From positions 1 to 64,000 of the forward strand of contig CAZCTC010000034.1 in NCBI GenBank assembly GCA_964501335.1: DNA of 64,000 nucleotides, read 5' to 3'. Made by a program: the position numbers and the translations under genes. The notes beneath the pieces are model-generated. The model was not told the DNA's origin, did not search any database, and saw nothing but the letters and a program-made list of their open reading frames with translations. The DNA comes from CAZCTC01 sp964501335. Its GTDB lineage: Bacteria > Chloroflexota > Anaerolineae > B4-G1 > SLSP01. Numbering within the stretch: position 1 is the first letter of the stretch; every line of letters begins with the position of its first letter. Shown here one piece after another: positions 1 through 8,000 of the stretch.

Positions 1-32
1 CTCTCGCCCTTTTCTTTTATCTAAATCCGAGT

Positions 33-121
33 TCTGAAGCCGCCGAAAATATGGGCTTTTTCCAGACTAACCGCACAGGTCGTTTTTTTCTCCCGCATTT
101 ACGGGTTAACTGCACAGCTCG
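33..121 (+). repeat. Partial copy of dispersed palindromic element (copy 1)
   Basis: The sequence begins inside the right arm of the central hairpin (CTGAAGCCGCCGAAAATAT) and continues through the conserved right flank (GGGCTTTTTCC, then ACTAACCGCACAGGTCG) and a distal part with CTCCCGCATTT and TGCACAGCTCG. Matching sequence occurs at 20631-20676 and 55438-55513. The left half is missing, so this copy is truncated. It lies downstream of the minus-strand formate dehydrogenase gene. Confidence 0.7.
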
Positions 122-156
122 ATAAAATTCGCGCCCCGAAGGGGCGCGAATTTTAT
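122..156 (-). terminator. Intrinsic terminator of formate dehydrogenase gene
   Basis: A perfect 16-bp stem (ATAAAATTCGCGCCCC pairing with its complement) closes a GAA loop 7 bases beyond the stop codon of the minus-strand gene. The AT-rich outer part of the stem supplies the U-rich side of the transcript. It is a hairpin-only relative of the dispersed palindromes. Confidence 0.75.
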
Positions 157-163
157 TAAAAGG

Positions 164-2893
164 TTAATTCAATTTTGTGATTTTGACGGCGCTGACTTTG
201 TATTCCGGGATTTTGGCGACGGGATCGAGGAAGGCGCCGGTGGCCCAGTTGACATCGCCTTCGGGGAAGTGAAGCGTGCCGAAGATCAATCCGGGTTCGA
301 CGCGGTCGGTGATCTGGGCCCGGGCGATGAATTCGCCGCGGCGGGAGGTTACTTTGACCGATTCGCCGGCGGCGATCTGCAGCCGGGCTGCATCGTCGGG
401 GCTGATTTCGATCAGAGATTCGGGATAGAGCGCCATTAAGGTGGCGGACCGGCGAGTCTGTTCGCCGCCATGCCAGTGATAGAGGACGCGGCCGGTGGTG
501 AGGATGAAGGGGTAGTCGGCGTCGGGGGCTTCGCGCGGTTCGATGTGATCGATGGCCTGGAAGAGCCCTGTGCCGCGAGTGAAGCGGCCGACGTGGAGGA
601 TGGGGGTGCCGGGATGATCGCGGGTGGGGACCGGCCAGTGGAGCGCTTCGCCGCGGTCCAGCCGCTCGTAGTTCACGCCGCCGAAGCTGGGGGTGACCCG
701 GGCTATCTCATCCATGATTTCGGCTGTGTTCCGGTAGGGCATAGGATAGCCCATGCGACCGGCAATTTCGCTGATGATCTCCCAATCGGGGCGGGCGAGG
801 CCGGGGGCGGGGACGGCTTTGCGGACCCGCTGGATGCGCCGTTCGGTATTGGTGAAGGTTCCTTCTTTTTCTGCGAAGGAGGTAGCGGGGAGAATCACGT
901 CGGCGAATTTACCGGTTTCGGTCATGAAGATGTCCTGGACGACCAGAAATTCGACCCGTTCCAACGCTTCACGGACGTGGTTGAGGTCGGGGTCGGAGGT
1001 CATAGGGTCTTCGGCCATGATGTAGATAGCTTTGACCTGCCCTTCATGGGCGGCGTTCATGATTTCTACGATGGTGAGGCCCGGTTTTTCGGGCAGGCCG
1101 GTGACTTTCCAGGCCTGCTCGAATTTTTCGCGGTGATGGGCTATCGAGACGGGCTGATAGCCGGGATAGAAGTTAGGCAATCCCCCCATATCGCAGGCGC
1201 CCTGGACATTGTTCTGGCCGCGCAGGGGGCAGACGCCGCCGCCCGGGATGCCCATGTTGCCCAGCAACATTTGCAGATTGGCCAGGCTCATGACATTGAG
1301 CACGCCGGTGGTGTGTTGGGTGATGCCCATGGCCCAGAAGACGGTGCCGGGGCGATTTTCGGCCAGCAGGCGGGCGGCTTCGGCGATTTTTTCAGCGGGG
1401 ACTCCCGTGATTTCAGCGGTCTTTGCGAGCGTGTAATTCATCACCGTGGCTTTGAATTCTTCGAAGCCTTCGGTGCGTTCTTTAATGAAGGACTCATCCT
1501 CCCACCCATGGATCAGAATTTCCCGCATCAGGCCATTGATCAGGGCGATGTCGCTGCCGGGGCGCTGGCGCAGGTGCAGCACACCGGGAAGCCGGGTCAG
1601 ATCGATGCGGCGGGGATCGGCGACGATCATTCTGGCTTTGCGGATGGTGACGGCCTGGCGCAGTTTGATGCCGATGACGGGATGTTGCTCGGTGGTGTTG
1701 GTGCCGATCATGAAGAAGATTTTGGCCTGTTCGGTGGTATCGCGGATGGTGTTGCTCATGGCGCCGCTGCCGAAGGAGGTGGCGAGGCCGCTGACGGTGG
1801 AGGAGTGGCAGAGGCGGGCGCAGTGGTCGATGTTGTTGGTCTTGCCGGCGGCGCGGGCCAGTTTGTTCATCAGGTAGTTTTCTTCGTTGGTGCATTTGGC
1901 CGAGGTGAGATAGGCGACGCTGTCGGGGCCGGTGGTGTCGCGGTAGCCGGCCAGTTTGCCGGCGATGAGGTCGAGGGCTTCATCCCAGGAGGCGGTGCGG
2001 AAGCCGGGGAAGGGGCCCTCGGTGATCGATTCGTCGCGGATCAGGGGCGTGGTCAGGCGGTCGGGATGATGGTTGAAATCCCAGCCGTAGCGGCCTTTGA
2101 CGCAGAGGGTATTGCCGTTGACGGGAGCTTCGGGGGTGGAGGTGACGCGGGTGATCTTTCCGCCGCGTACATTGAGATCAAACTGGCAGCCGACTCCACA
2201 ATAAGTGCAGGTGGTGCGGACTTTGGTCTGGTAGGCGGTGCGGCCCCAGCCGAGCGCCGGTTTGTCGAAGAGAGCGCCGGTGGGGCAATAGGCGACGCAG
2301 TTGCCGCAGGATTCGCAGCCGGCTTCGATCATAGGCTGATCGAGTCCGGCGATGAGGTGGGTTTCAAAGCCGCGGGCCGCGAAATTCCAGACATTGCAGC
2401 CCTGGACCGTTTCGCAGGTGCGGACGCAGCGTCCGCAGAGGATGCATTTTTCCAGATCTGTATAGACGACGGGGCTGGGATCGGCGCCGGGGGTGTGGTG
2501 GCGGCGGGCGCCGACATGTTCCGGCCATTTGACCTGGTATTCGTAGACCCAGCGTTGTAGTTCGCAAGCGCCGTCGACTTCGCAGGTCATGCAGTCGTTG
2601 GGGTGATCGCTTAAGAGCATCGAGAGGACGGAGCGGCGCAGGTCGATCAGGAGCGGGGTGTGGGTCTGGATTGTCATGCCGGAGGCAATGGGCAGGGTAC
2701 AGGCGGTGGCGGGAAGGCGCATTCCGGCGATTTCTACCAGGCAGAGGCGGCAGGCGCCCACGGGGTCCAGATCGGGATGATGGCAGAGCGTGGGGATGGT
2801 TATGCCGGCTTGCGTTGCGGCTTCCAGGACGGTCGCGCCGGCCGGTGCGAGGACTTCTTTTCCATCGATGGTGATTTGAATCAGTTCTGGCAT
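164..2893 (-). CDS. fdhF: Formate dehydrogenase alpha subunit (Mo-bis-MGD), NuoG-like N-terminus
   Basis: This is a 909-residue cytoplasmic molybdopterin oxidoreductase predicted to oxidise formate to CO2, or run in reverse. The head carries a [2Fe-2S] ferredoxin domain (Cys37, 48, 51, 65), a His/Cys cluster as in NuoG (His97, Cys101, 104, 110) and two ferredoxin [4Fe-4S] sites (Cys150/153/156/160 and Cys193/196/199/203). The catalytic part starts with CTYCGVGC (Cys229/232/236, plus Cys264). The CARLCHSS motif places Cys362 where E. coli FdhF has selenocysteine, so this is a cysteine enzyme. The C-terminal MGD-binding domain is intact. The length fits soluble NAD(P)-dependent alpha subunits. 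No beta, gamma or FdhD gene is visible upstream; partners could lie beyond the window start, but a terminator at 122-156 argues against cotranscription. No clear Shine-Dalgarno is seen and a TACAAT box lies 6 bases before the ATG, so the transcript may be leaderless. Confidence 0.93.
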   Translation of the reverse strand: MPELIQITIDGKEVLAPAGATVLEAATQAGITIPTLCHHPDLDPVGACRLCLVEIAGMRLPATACTLPIASGMTIQTHTPLLIDLRRSVLSMLLSDHPNDCMTCEVDGACELQRWVYEYQVKWPEHVGARRHHTPGADPSPVVYTDLEKCILCGRCVRTCETVQGCNVWNFAARGFETHLIAGLDQPMIEAGCESCGNCVAYCPTGALFDKPALGWGRTAYQTKVRTTCTYCGVGCQFDLNVRGGKITRVTSTPEAPVNGNTLCVKGRYGWDFNHHPDRLTTPLIRDESITEGPFPGFRTASWDEALDLIAGKLAGYRDTTGPDSVAYLTSAKCTNEENYLMNKLARAAGKTNNIDHCARLCHSSTVSGLATSFGSGAMSNTIRDTTEQAKIFFMIGTNTTEQHPVIGIKLRQAVTIRKARMIVADPRRIDLTRLPGVLHLRQRPGSDIALINGLMREILIHGWEDESFIKERTEGFEEFKATVMNYTLAKTAEITGVPAEKIAEAARLLAENRPGTVFWAMGITQHTTGVLNVMSLANLQMLLGNMGIPGGGVCPLRGQNNVQGACDMGGLPNFYPGYQPVSIAHHREKFEQAWKVTGLPEKPGLTIVEIMNAAHEGQVKAIYIMAEDPMTSDPDLNHVREALERVEFLVVQDIFMTETGKFADVILPATSFAEKEGTFTNTERRIQRVRKAVPAPGLARPDWEIISEIAGRMGYPMPYRNTAEIMDEIARVTPSFGGVNYERLDRGEALHWPVPTRDHPGTPILHVGRFTRGTGLFQAIDHIEPREAPDADYPFILTTGRVLYHWHGGEQTRRSATLMALYPESLIEISPDDAARLQIAAGESVKVTSRRGEFIARAQITDRVEPGLIFGTLHFPEGDVNWATGAFLDPVAKIPEYKVSAVKITKLN

Positions 2894-2899
2894 GGTTCT

Positions 2900-2905
2900 A
2901 TTGTA
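2900..2905 (-). promoter_or_regulatory. Possible -10 box of fdhF (leaderless?)
   Basis: Reading the minus strand, TACAAT ends 6 bases before the fdhF ATG and no purine-rich ribosome site lies between them. No good -35 hexamer stands 16-18 bases upstream, so the call rests on one box and on the lack of a Shine-Dalgarno. Confidence 0.3.
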
Positions 2906-2920
2906 ATCGAAGTTTTGAAA

Positions 2921-2949
2921 GTAGACAGTAGAAAGTAGACAGTAGACAG
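2921..2949. repeat. GTAGACA-type heptamer short repeat
   Basis: Four GTAGA-containing units stand close together: GTAGACA, GTAGAAA, GTAGACA and GTAGACA. Two GTAGACA units recur at 22191-22205, and looser forms (GTAGACC, GTAGACA) at 32311-32340. At each place the heptamers lie a short way from a copy of the dispersed palindromic element. Confidence 0.6.
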
Positions 2950-3044
2950 GGGGAAAGCCTGATTTTTGGGGGTGTTGTCAATGTCCTGCAAAGAGTACTT
3001 TTTGCGGCAGCGATTACCTGGAAAAGGGGAAAGAAAAAATGAGC

Positions 3045-3262
3045 AAAAAAATTCCTCTCCCGATCCTGCGCATCGCATCTTACGGAGAAAATATCACGAC
3101 CTGTGCGGTTAGCCCGAAAAGACGGGAGAAAAAAGCCCGTGTTTTTGGGCGCATTCTTATGCGCGCAAAAACACGAACAAAAAAACTCTCTCTGCCTGCT
3201 TCGCACAGCGCGGCACTTTTTACCGGGAAAGCATCTGTTGCGGGATGTAAAAGCTGTTTTTA
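3045..3262 (-). repeat. Dispersed palindromic element, full copy plus partial (copy 2)
   Basis: In minus orientation this copy has the CCGCACAGGTCG-type end (3096-3110), an ACGGGAG/GGGCTTTTTTC flank, a central hairpin at 3138-3175 (17-bp arms with one mismatch, loop TCTT), an AGAGAGTTTTTTTGTTC-type tract (3175-3192) and the TACCGGGAAAGC...GTTGCGGGATGTAAAA end. A second partial module (3045-3095, CTCTCCCGATCCTGCGC and CTTACGGAGAAAAT) abuts it, so copies are nested or tandem. Another decayed fragment (ATTTGCGAGATGCTACCAGG, about 3300) follows. The rest of the 2894-3413 gap holds no gene that I can support. Confidence 0.75.
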
Positions 3263-3336
3263 ATTGGTTCCAATGAACGACCGCACGGGTAGAAATATTA
3301 TTTGCGAGATGCTACCAGGCTGGGGTTGGACAGGTT

Positions 3337-3376
3337 CTGTATTTTCGCGGGCTTTGACAAGCCCGCGAAAATACAG
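3337..3376 (-). terminator. Terminator hairpin after the thioredoxin/CcdA gene
   Basis: A perfect 18-bp stem (arm CTGTATTTTCGCGGGCTT) closes loop TGAC, 37 bases past the stop of the minus-strand gene ending at 3414. The core ATTTTCGCGGGCTT is one of the stem variants of the dispersed palindromes. Confidence 0.7.
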
Positions 3377-3413
3377 GTTTTTAGTCGGGATTTGGAAAAT
3401 TGAACCCTGGAAG

Positions 3414-4853
3414 TTATTTATTATCCATCAGGGAGGGTTCGGGGAGGATTTCTTCGCTGCCGATGACGATGCCCCAGCGGGGAAGGATCTTCCGATGGAC
3501 CAGCAAGACGAGACCGGCGACGAGGAAAGCAATCGCGAAGATTATCAGAGAGCTTTCCAGCTGATTCATCAATGCCGGGTTGATCAACATGACGGCGGCC
3601 AGCGTGAACATCAACGTTCCGCCGATCAGTTTGAGGATCCGGCCGTGTTTCTCTTCCATCTTGTTCGATTTGAGGGTAAAGACGGCAACCAGGAAGATGC
3701 CCAGTTCGTCGATCTGGTAGATGATCATATAGAGAGCGAGCAAGAGAACGAATACTACCGGCTCGACCTTTTGGGCGGCCAGCAGATTGGTCCAGATGAC
3801 GGGGAAGCCGGAGGTGCAGGCGAATTCTACCAGAGAGACACCGGCCCCGAGCGCGATCGTTGCGCCGGCCATGGCCCAGAAAGAATCGGTTGCGTTCATC
3901 ACCCGGCGCATGTTGCGGTAGATGCCGGGTTTCTTTTCGTCGGCGATGGTGAAGGAGAGGCCTTCTTTGTACCAGAAGTAGTCTTTGATGTTGACGGCGG
4001 CGAAGAAGAGTGAGATCAAAGCGACGGCGGCCTGGATCCAGCCGAGGAAGCTGACGACGCTCAGGGCGGTGAAGATGCCGGCGATGAAGAGTATGTAGAT
4101 GAAGGAGGTCACCGTCAGGAAGATCAGGCCGATGATGAGAACCTTTTTACGAGAGCCGGTGTGGACCGTCAGGGAGAGCAGGATGGAGAGGACCCAGAGC
4201 GAGCAGGGATTGAAGCCGTCCACGGCCGCGATCAACAGGGTGCTGATGACGAGCGATTGGGAGTTTAAATTGACGGGGCCGATGAAGGGGATATTGATCA
4301 TCTGGGGTTCGGTCGGCGCGGGCGTGGCGGTTGCTTCCGGTGACGGTGAAACTTCGGGAGTGGGGGCGACAGTTTCCTGGGCTTCCGAGGTGATCGTGAC
4401 CGCTTCGGCTTTGTTGCCGTAGGTTTCGATCACGGCGGCGCCGGGATTGTCGCATCCTTCGGTCAGGCAGCGTTGGACCTGGGCATCGATTTCATTTTTG
4501 ATGATTTCGTTATAGCCTTCCCAGTGTTTGTCGCCGATGATGATGTTGGGCACCGCTTTAGGTTCATAGCTGTAGGCTTTGCCCATCTCCATCAACAGGT
4601 TCAGGTTGTTTTGGTTGTTCCAGACCTCGTATTCGACCATTTTCAGGCCGGGAGTGGTGGCGACCATTTCCCGGAGTATGGGATGTGCTTCCGCGCAGTG
4701 GGGGCAGCCGTCGCCCCAGAAGAAGTAGATGACGGTATCGTAATTTTGGGTCAAGGGGGCAGCCTGGACTTGTGGGGCCGGGGTCAGCGTAAAGAGCCCT
4801 GCGAAGAGTCCTGTGATCAGGACCAGAAACAGGGCCAGGACCTTTTTTTGCAT
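3414..4853 (-). CDS. Secreted thioredoxin-like domain fused to CcdA/DsbD-type membrane domain
   Basis: A 479-residue protein. A signal peptide or anchor (residues 1-31) leads to an extracytoplasmic thioredoxin-fold domain with redox motif CPHC (Cys50, Cys53) and the cis-Pro-type stretch AVPNIIIG near 100. A second Cys pair (129, 134) follows. A Pro/Thr-rich linker (about 160-185) joins a six- to seven-helix membrane part of the CcdA/DsbD transmembrane family, with Cys217 in NPC and Cys346 in EFACTSGFP, the two intramembrane cysteines expected to relay electrons. By family knowledge it passes reducing power from cytoplasmic thioredoxin across the membrane to its own outer domain. A GGAGGT ribosome site stands 6 bases before the ATG. 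It is separated from fdhF by repeat DNA, so it is probably a single transcription unit. The exact thiol substrate is unknown. Confidence 0.85.
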   Translation of the reverse strand: MQKKVLALFLVLITGLFAGLFTLTPAPQVQAAPLTQNYDTVIYFFWGDGCPHCAEAHPILREMVATTPGLKMVEYEVWNNQNNLNLLMEMGKAYSYEPKAVPNIIIGDKHWEGYNEIIKNEIDAQVQRCLTEGCDNPGAAVIETYGNKAEAVTITSEAQETVAPTPEVSPSPEATATPAPTEPQMINIPFIGPVNLNSQSLVISTLLIAAVDGFNPCSLWVLSILLSLTVHTGSRKKVLIIGLIFLTVTSFIYILFIAGIFTALSVVSFLGWIQAAVALISLFFAAVNIKDYFWYKEGLSFTIADEKKPGIYRNMRRVMNATDSFWAMAGATIALGAGVSLVEFACTSGFPVIWTNLLAAQKVEPVVFVLLLALYMIIYQIDELGIFLVAVFTLKSNKMEEKHGRILKLIGGTLMFTLAAVMLINPALMNQLESSLIIFAIAFLVAGLVLLVHRKILPRWGIVIGSEEILPEPSLMDNK

Positions 4854-4974
4854 TGTATTACCTCCGAAAAATGGACTGTATTAACCTTTAGGGTGCGGGG
4901 CACCCTTCCTTTAAGGTGTGAAAAACTGAACAGGATTATAGTCAGCTTAAAGGGCCTGTCAACTATGGCCTCTT

Positions 4975-5003
4975 TTAGCAATTTTTCTGAAACCGTTTAT
5001 ACT
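4975..5003 (+). promoter_or_regulatory. Promoter of the 1776-residue kinase; leaderless start
   Basis: TTAGCA (4975-4980) and TATACT (4998-5003) are separated by 17 bases. The ATG begins 7 bases after the -10 box, about where transcription should start. No Shine-Dalgarno is present, so the mRNA is predicted to be leaderless. Confidence 0.5.
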
Positions 5004-5010
5004 ACTTAGC

Positions 5011-8000
5011 ATGGACATGATTGTAGCTGGCTGCCGGGTTAGCGATAAGCTTTACGAAAGCGCCCATTCGCTGGTTTACCGTGCCGTGCGCATCGAGGAT
5101 CAATGTCCGGTGGTGCTTAAGATTTTGCAGGGGGAGTATCCTTCTCCGGAGGATCTGGCCGGCTATCGTCAGGAATATGCGCTTTTGCGGACGATGGAGG
5201 GTAACGGTACGATCCAGGTCTATGCGTTGCAACCTTATCAACAATCCCTGGTGATTGTGACGGAAGATTTCGGGGGGGAGGCGTTGCGGCGGTGGTTGCC
5301 GGGGAGCCCCGATCCGGGAAACTTATTTCCCGCCACGGGGGGAACGGTTGCCGGATTTCTGGAAATTGCCCTTAAGATCACCGAATGCCTGAATCATATC
5401 CACCACCAACACATTATCCATAAAGATCTCAATCCTTCCAATATCCTGCTTAACCTGGAAACGGGTGTTGTCAAAATTATCGATTTTGGAATTTCCAGCT
5501 GGTTGCCTCTCGATGCTTCTACGCTAAATTCTTCCAGCGCGATGCAGGGGACCCTGATTTATATTTCTCCAGAACAAACCGGGCGGATGAACCGAACGGT
5601 GGATTATCGCAGTGATTTCTATTCGCTCGGGGTGACCTTTTACGAATTGTTGGTGGGTAAACCTCCGTTTGAGATGACCGATCCTCTAGGGCTGATCCAT
5701 GCCCATATTGCCCAATTGCCGATGCCGCCTCATTTGCGCCAACCGTTGGTACCGGAGGCGCTTTCCCAGATTGTGATGAAGTTATTGTCCAAAGATGCGG
5801 AGATGCGCTATCAAAGCGCCTGGGGATTGCGGGCGGATCTCCTGGAATGTCAGCGGCAGCTGGCGGAGACCGGGCAGATGGAGCCTTTTTCCCTGGGTCG
5901 GGCGGATGTGGTCGATACGTTGCGGTTGCCCCAGAAGTTGTATGGACGGGATACCGAGATTGCGATGTTACAGGCGGCTTTTTCCCGGATCGGTGAGGAG
6001 GGCAAAGAACTCTTTTTGATTTCCGGGGCGGCCGGGGTAGGAAAATCAGTATTGGTCGATGAAGTGCATCGACCGATCTCCGAGCGGCAGGGGACTTTCA
6101 TTGCCGGAAAATTCGATCTGTTGCAGCGTCGGACGCCGTATTATGCTTTGCGACAGGCTTTCGAGGCTTTTTGCGATGAATTGCTCGCTTCCAGCTCGGA
6201 AGAGCTGGAAGAATGGAAAGCGCGAATTATGCGGGCTGTGGGGACCAATGGCCGGTTATTGACGGATATTATCCCCAATCTGGAACTGGTGATAGGGCCT
6301 CAGCCGGGAGTGGCGGAACTGGGGGGGCAGGAAAATGCCAACCGTTTTATTATGGTCTTTCAACAGTTTATTCAGGCGGTCAGCCTGCCGGAACATCCCT
6401 TGGTGCTCTTTCTGGATGATTTGCAATGGGCCGACAGCGCTTCTTTGAGGTTATTGGAAGCGATCCTGGGCGCTTTTTATACCCGTTATCTATTGATTAT
6501 CGGGGTTTATCGTTCTGAAGACGTCGATCCGGCACATCCGTTGACGGCTTTGATGGAGCATGTTCTGGATGCCGGCGTGACGGTGACCACGGTGGAGCTG
6601 GGCGATCTTTCCCGGGAAGAGGTGGATCTTCTTTTAGGGGATGCGCTACGTTGTCCGGTCGAAGCTGTGCGTTCATTGGGGCATCTGATTTATGCCAAAA
6701 CGGACGGCAATCCTTTCTTTTTGATCGAATTTTTGAAGACCCTGGTGGCGGAAGGCTGGCTGCGTTTTAATTATGACCCGGCCCTGTCGGAGGCGGCGGA
6801 GAACGGTTGCCATTGGTGGTGGGATGCGCAGCAGATTCAGGCCCAGACGATCACGGATAATGTGGTGACTCTGTTGCAGGGCAAGATTGGACAGCTGCCC
6901 GATCCGACGCGGAAGGTTTTACGGTTGGCGGCCTGTATCGGCAGCTATTTCGATCTGGAGACGTTGTCGATGATCAACCGGCCGGCCGGGCCGGAGACCT
7001 TGGGGGCGCTCTGGCCGGCGATTGAGGTGGGGTTGATTGTGCCGTTGAACGATCGTTACCGGTTGGCCCGGGTGAATACAGCTGTGGAATTTTCCGAAGT
7101 GAAGTTCCGTTTCCAGCATGATCGGGTGCAGCAGGCTGTGGTTGCGCTGATGTCGGAGGCGGATCTTCAGGAGATCCATTTGCGGCTGGGGCGGCTTCTG
7201 TTGATGCGAAAGCAGGCCGAAGGGATTGGGGATGAGGATATTTTCATCCTGGTCAGCCATCTGAATTACGGTTTGGACCTGATTACCGGGGAGCGAGAAC
7301 TGCTGGAGCTGGCGGATCTCAATCGCCGGGCGGGGCGGCGGGCTTACAGCGGGACGGCTTTTGAAGGGGCGTTGGGTTATTTGCAGACGGCGGCGCGCTG
7401 TTTGCAGGTTACTTCCTGGCAGGAAAATTATGCTTTGTTGCTGGATCTCTATACGGCGATCGCGGAGGCGGCTTATGCCGATGGGGATTTTGTCCGGGCG
7501 GATGGGGCGATTGCGGAAGTGTTGACTCATGCGGCGAATTTATTGGATAAGATTCGGGTTTATGAAATTCAGTTGCGGTTGCTGCGGGTGCGTAATGAGT
7601 TGCAGCGGGCGGTGACGCGCGGGCTGGAAATCTTACGCGAATTGGGAGAACCTTTCCCGACCCGGTTTTATTCCTGGCACACGGTTCTGGCCTTTGGGCA
7701 GGTGGGGCTGATGCTGGGACGTCGGAAGCCGGAAGCGTTGGTTGCTTTGCCGGTGATGGAAGATCCTTACAAGCAGGCGGCGATGCGGATGATCGCGGTT
7801 CTCTCCAGCGTGGCCTATTTGACGGCGTCGGATTTGTTGCCTCTGTTGATCCTGCGGCAGGTGACGCTTTCTTTACGCTATGGCAACCATCCGTTTTCCA
7901 TTATCGGTTATGTGAGTTTTGGCTTGATTTTGACCGTAGGGTTCGGTCAGGTCGATCTCGGCCATCGGTTTGCCGAGGTGGCTCTGCGGTTGTTGGATTC

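Noticed and set aside
1795..1830. Possible selenocysteine codon in formate dehydrogenase
   Set aside because: The active-site position reads as a normal Cys codon (CARLCHSS); no in-frame TGA is present.
470..2560. Plus-strand open frame of 696 codons opposite fdhF
   Set aside because: Antisense of a GC-rich gene; the protein is a Gly/Ala/Asp-rich shadow without domains.
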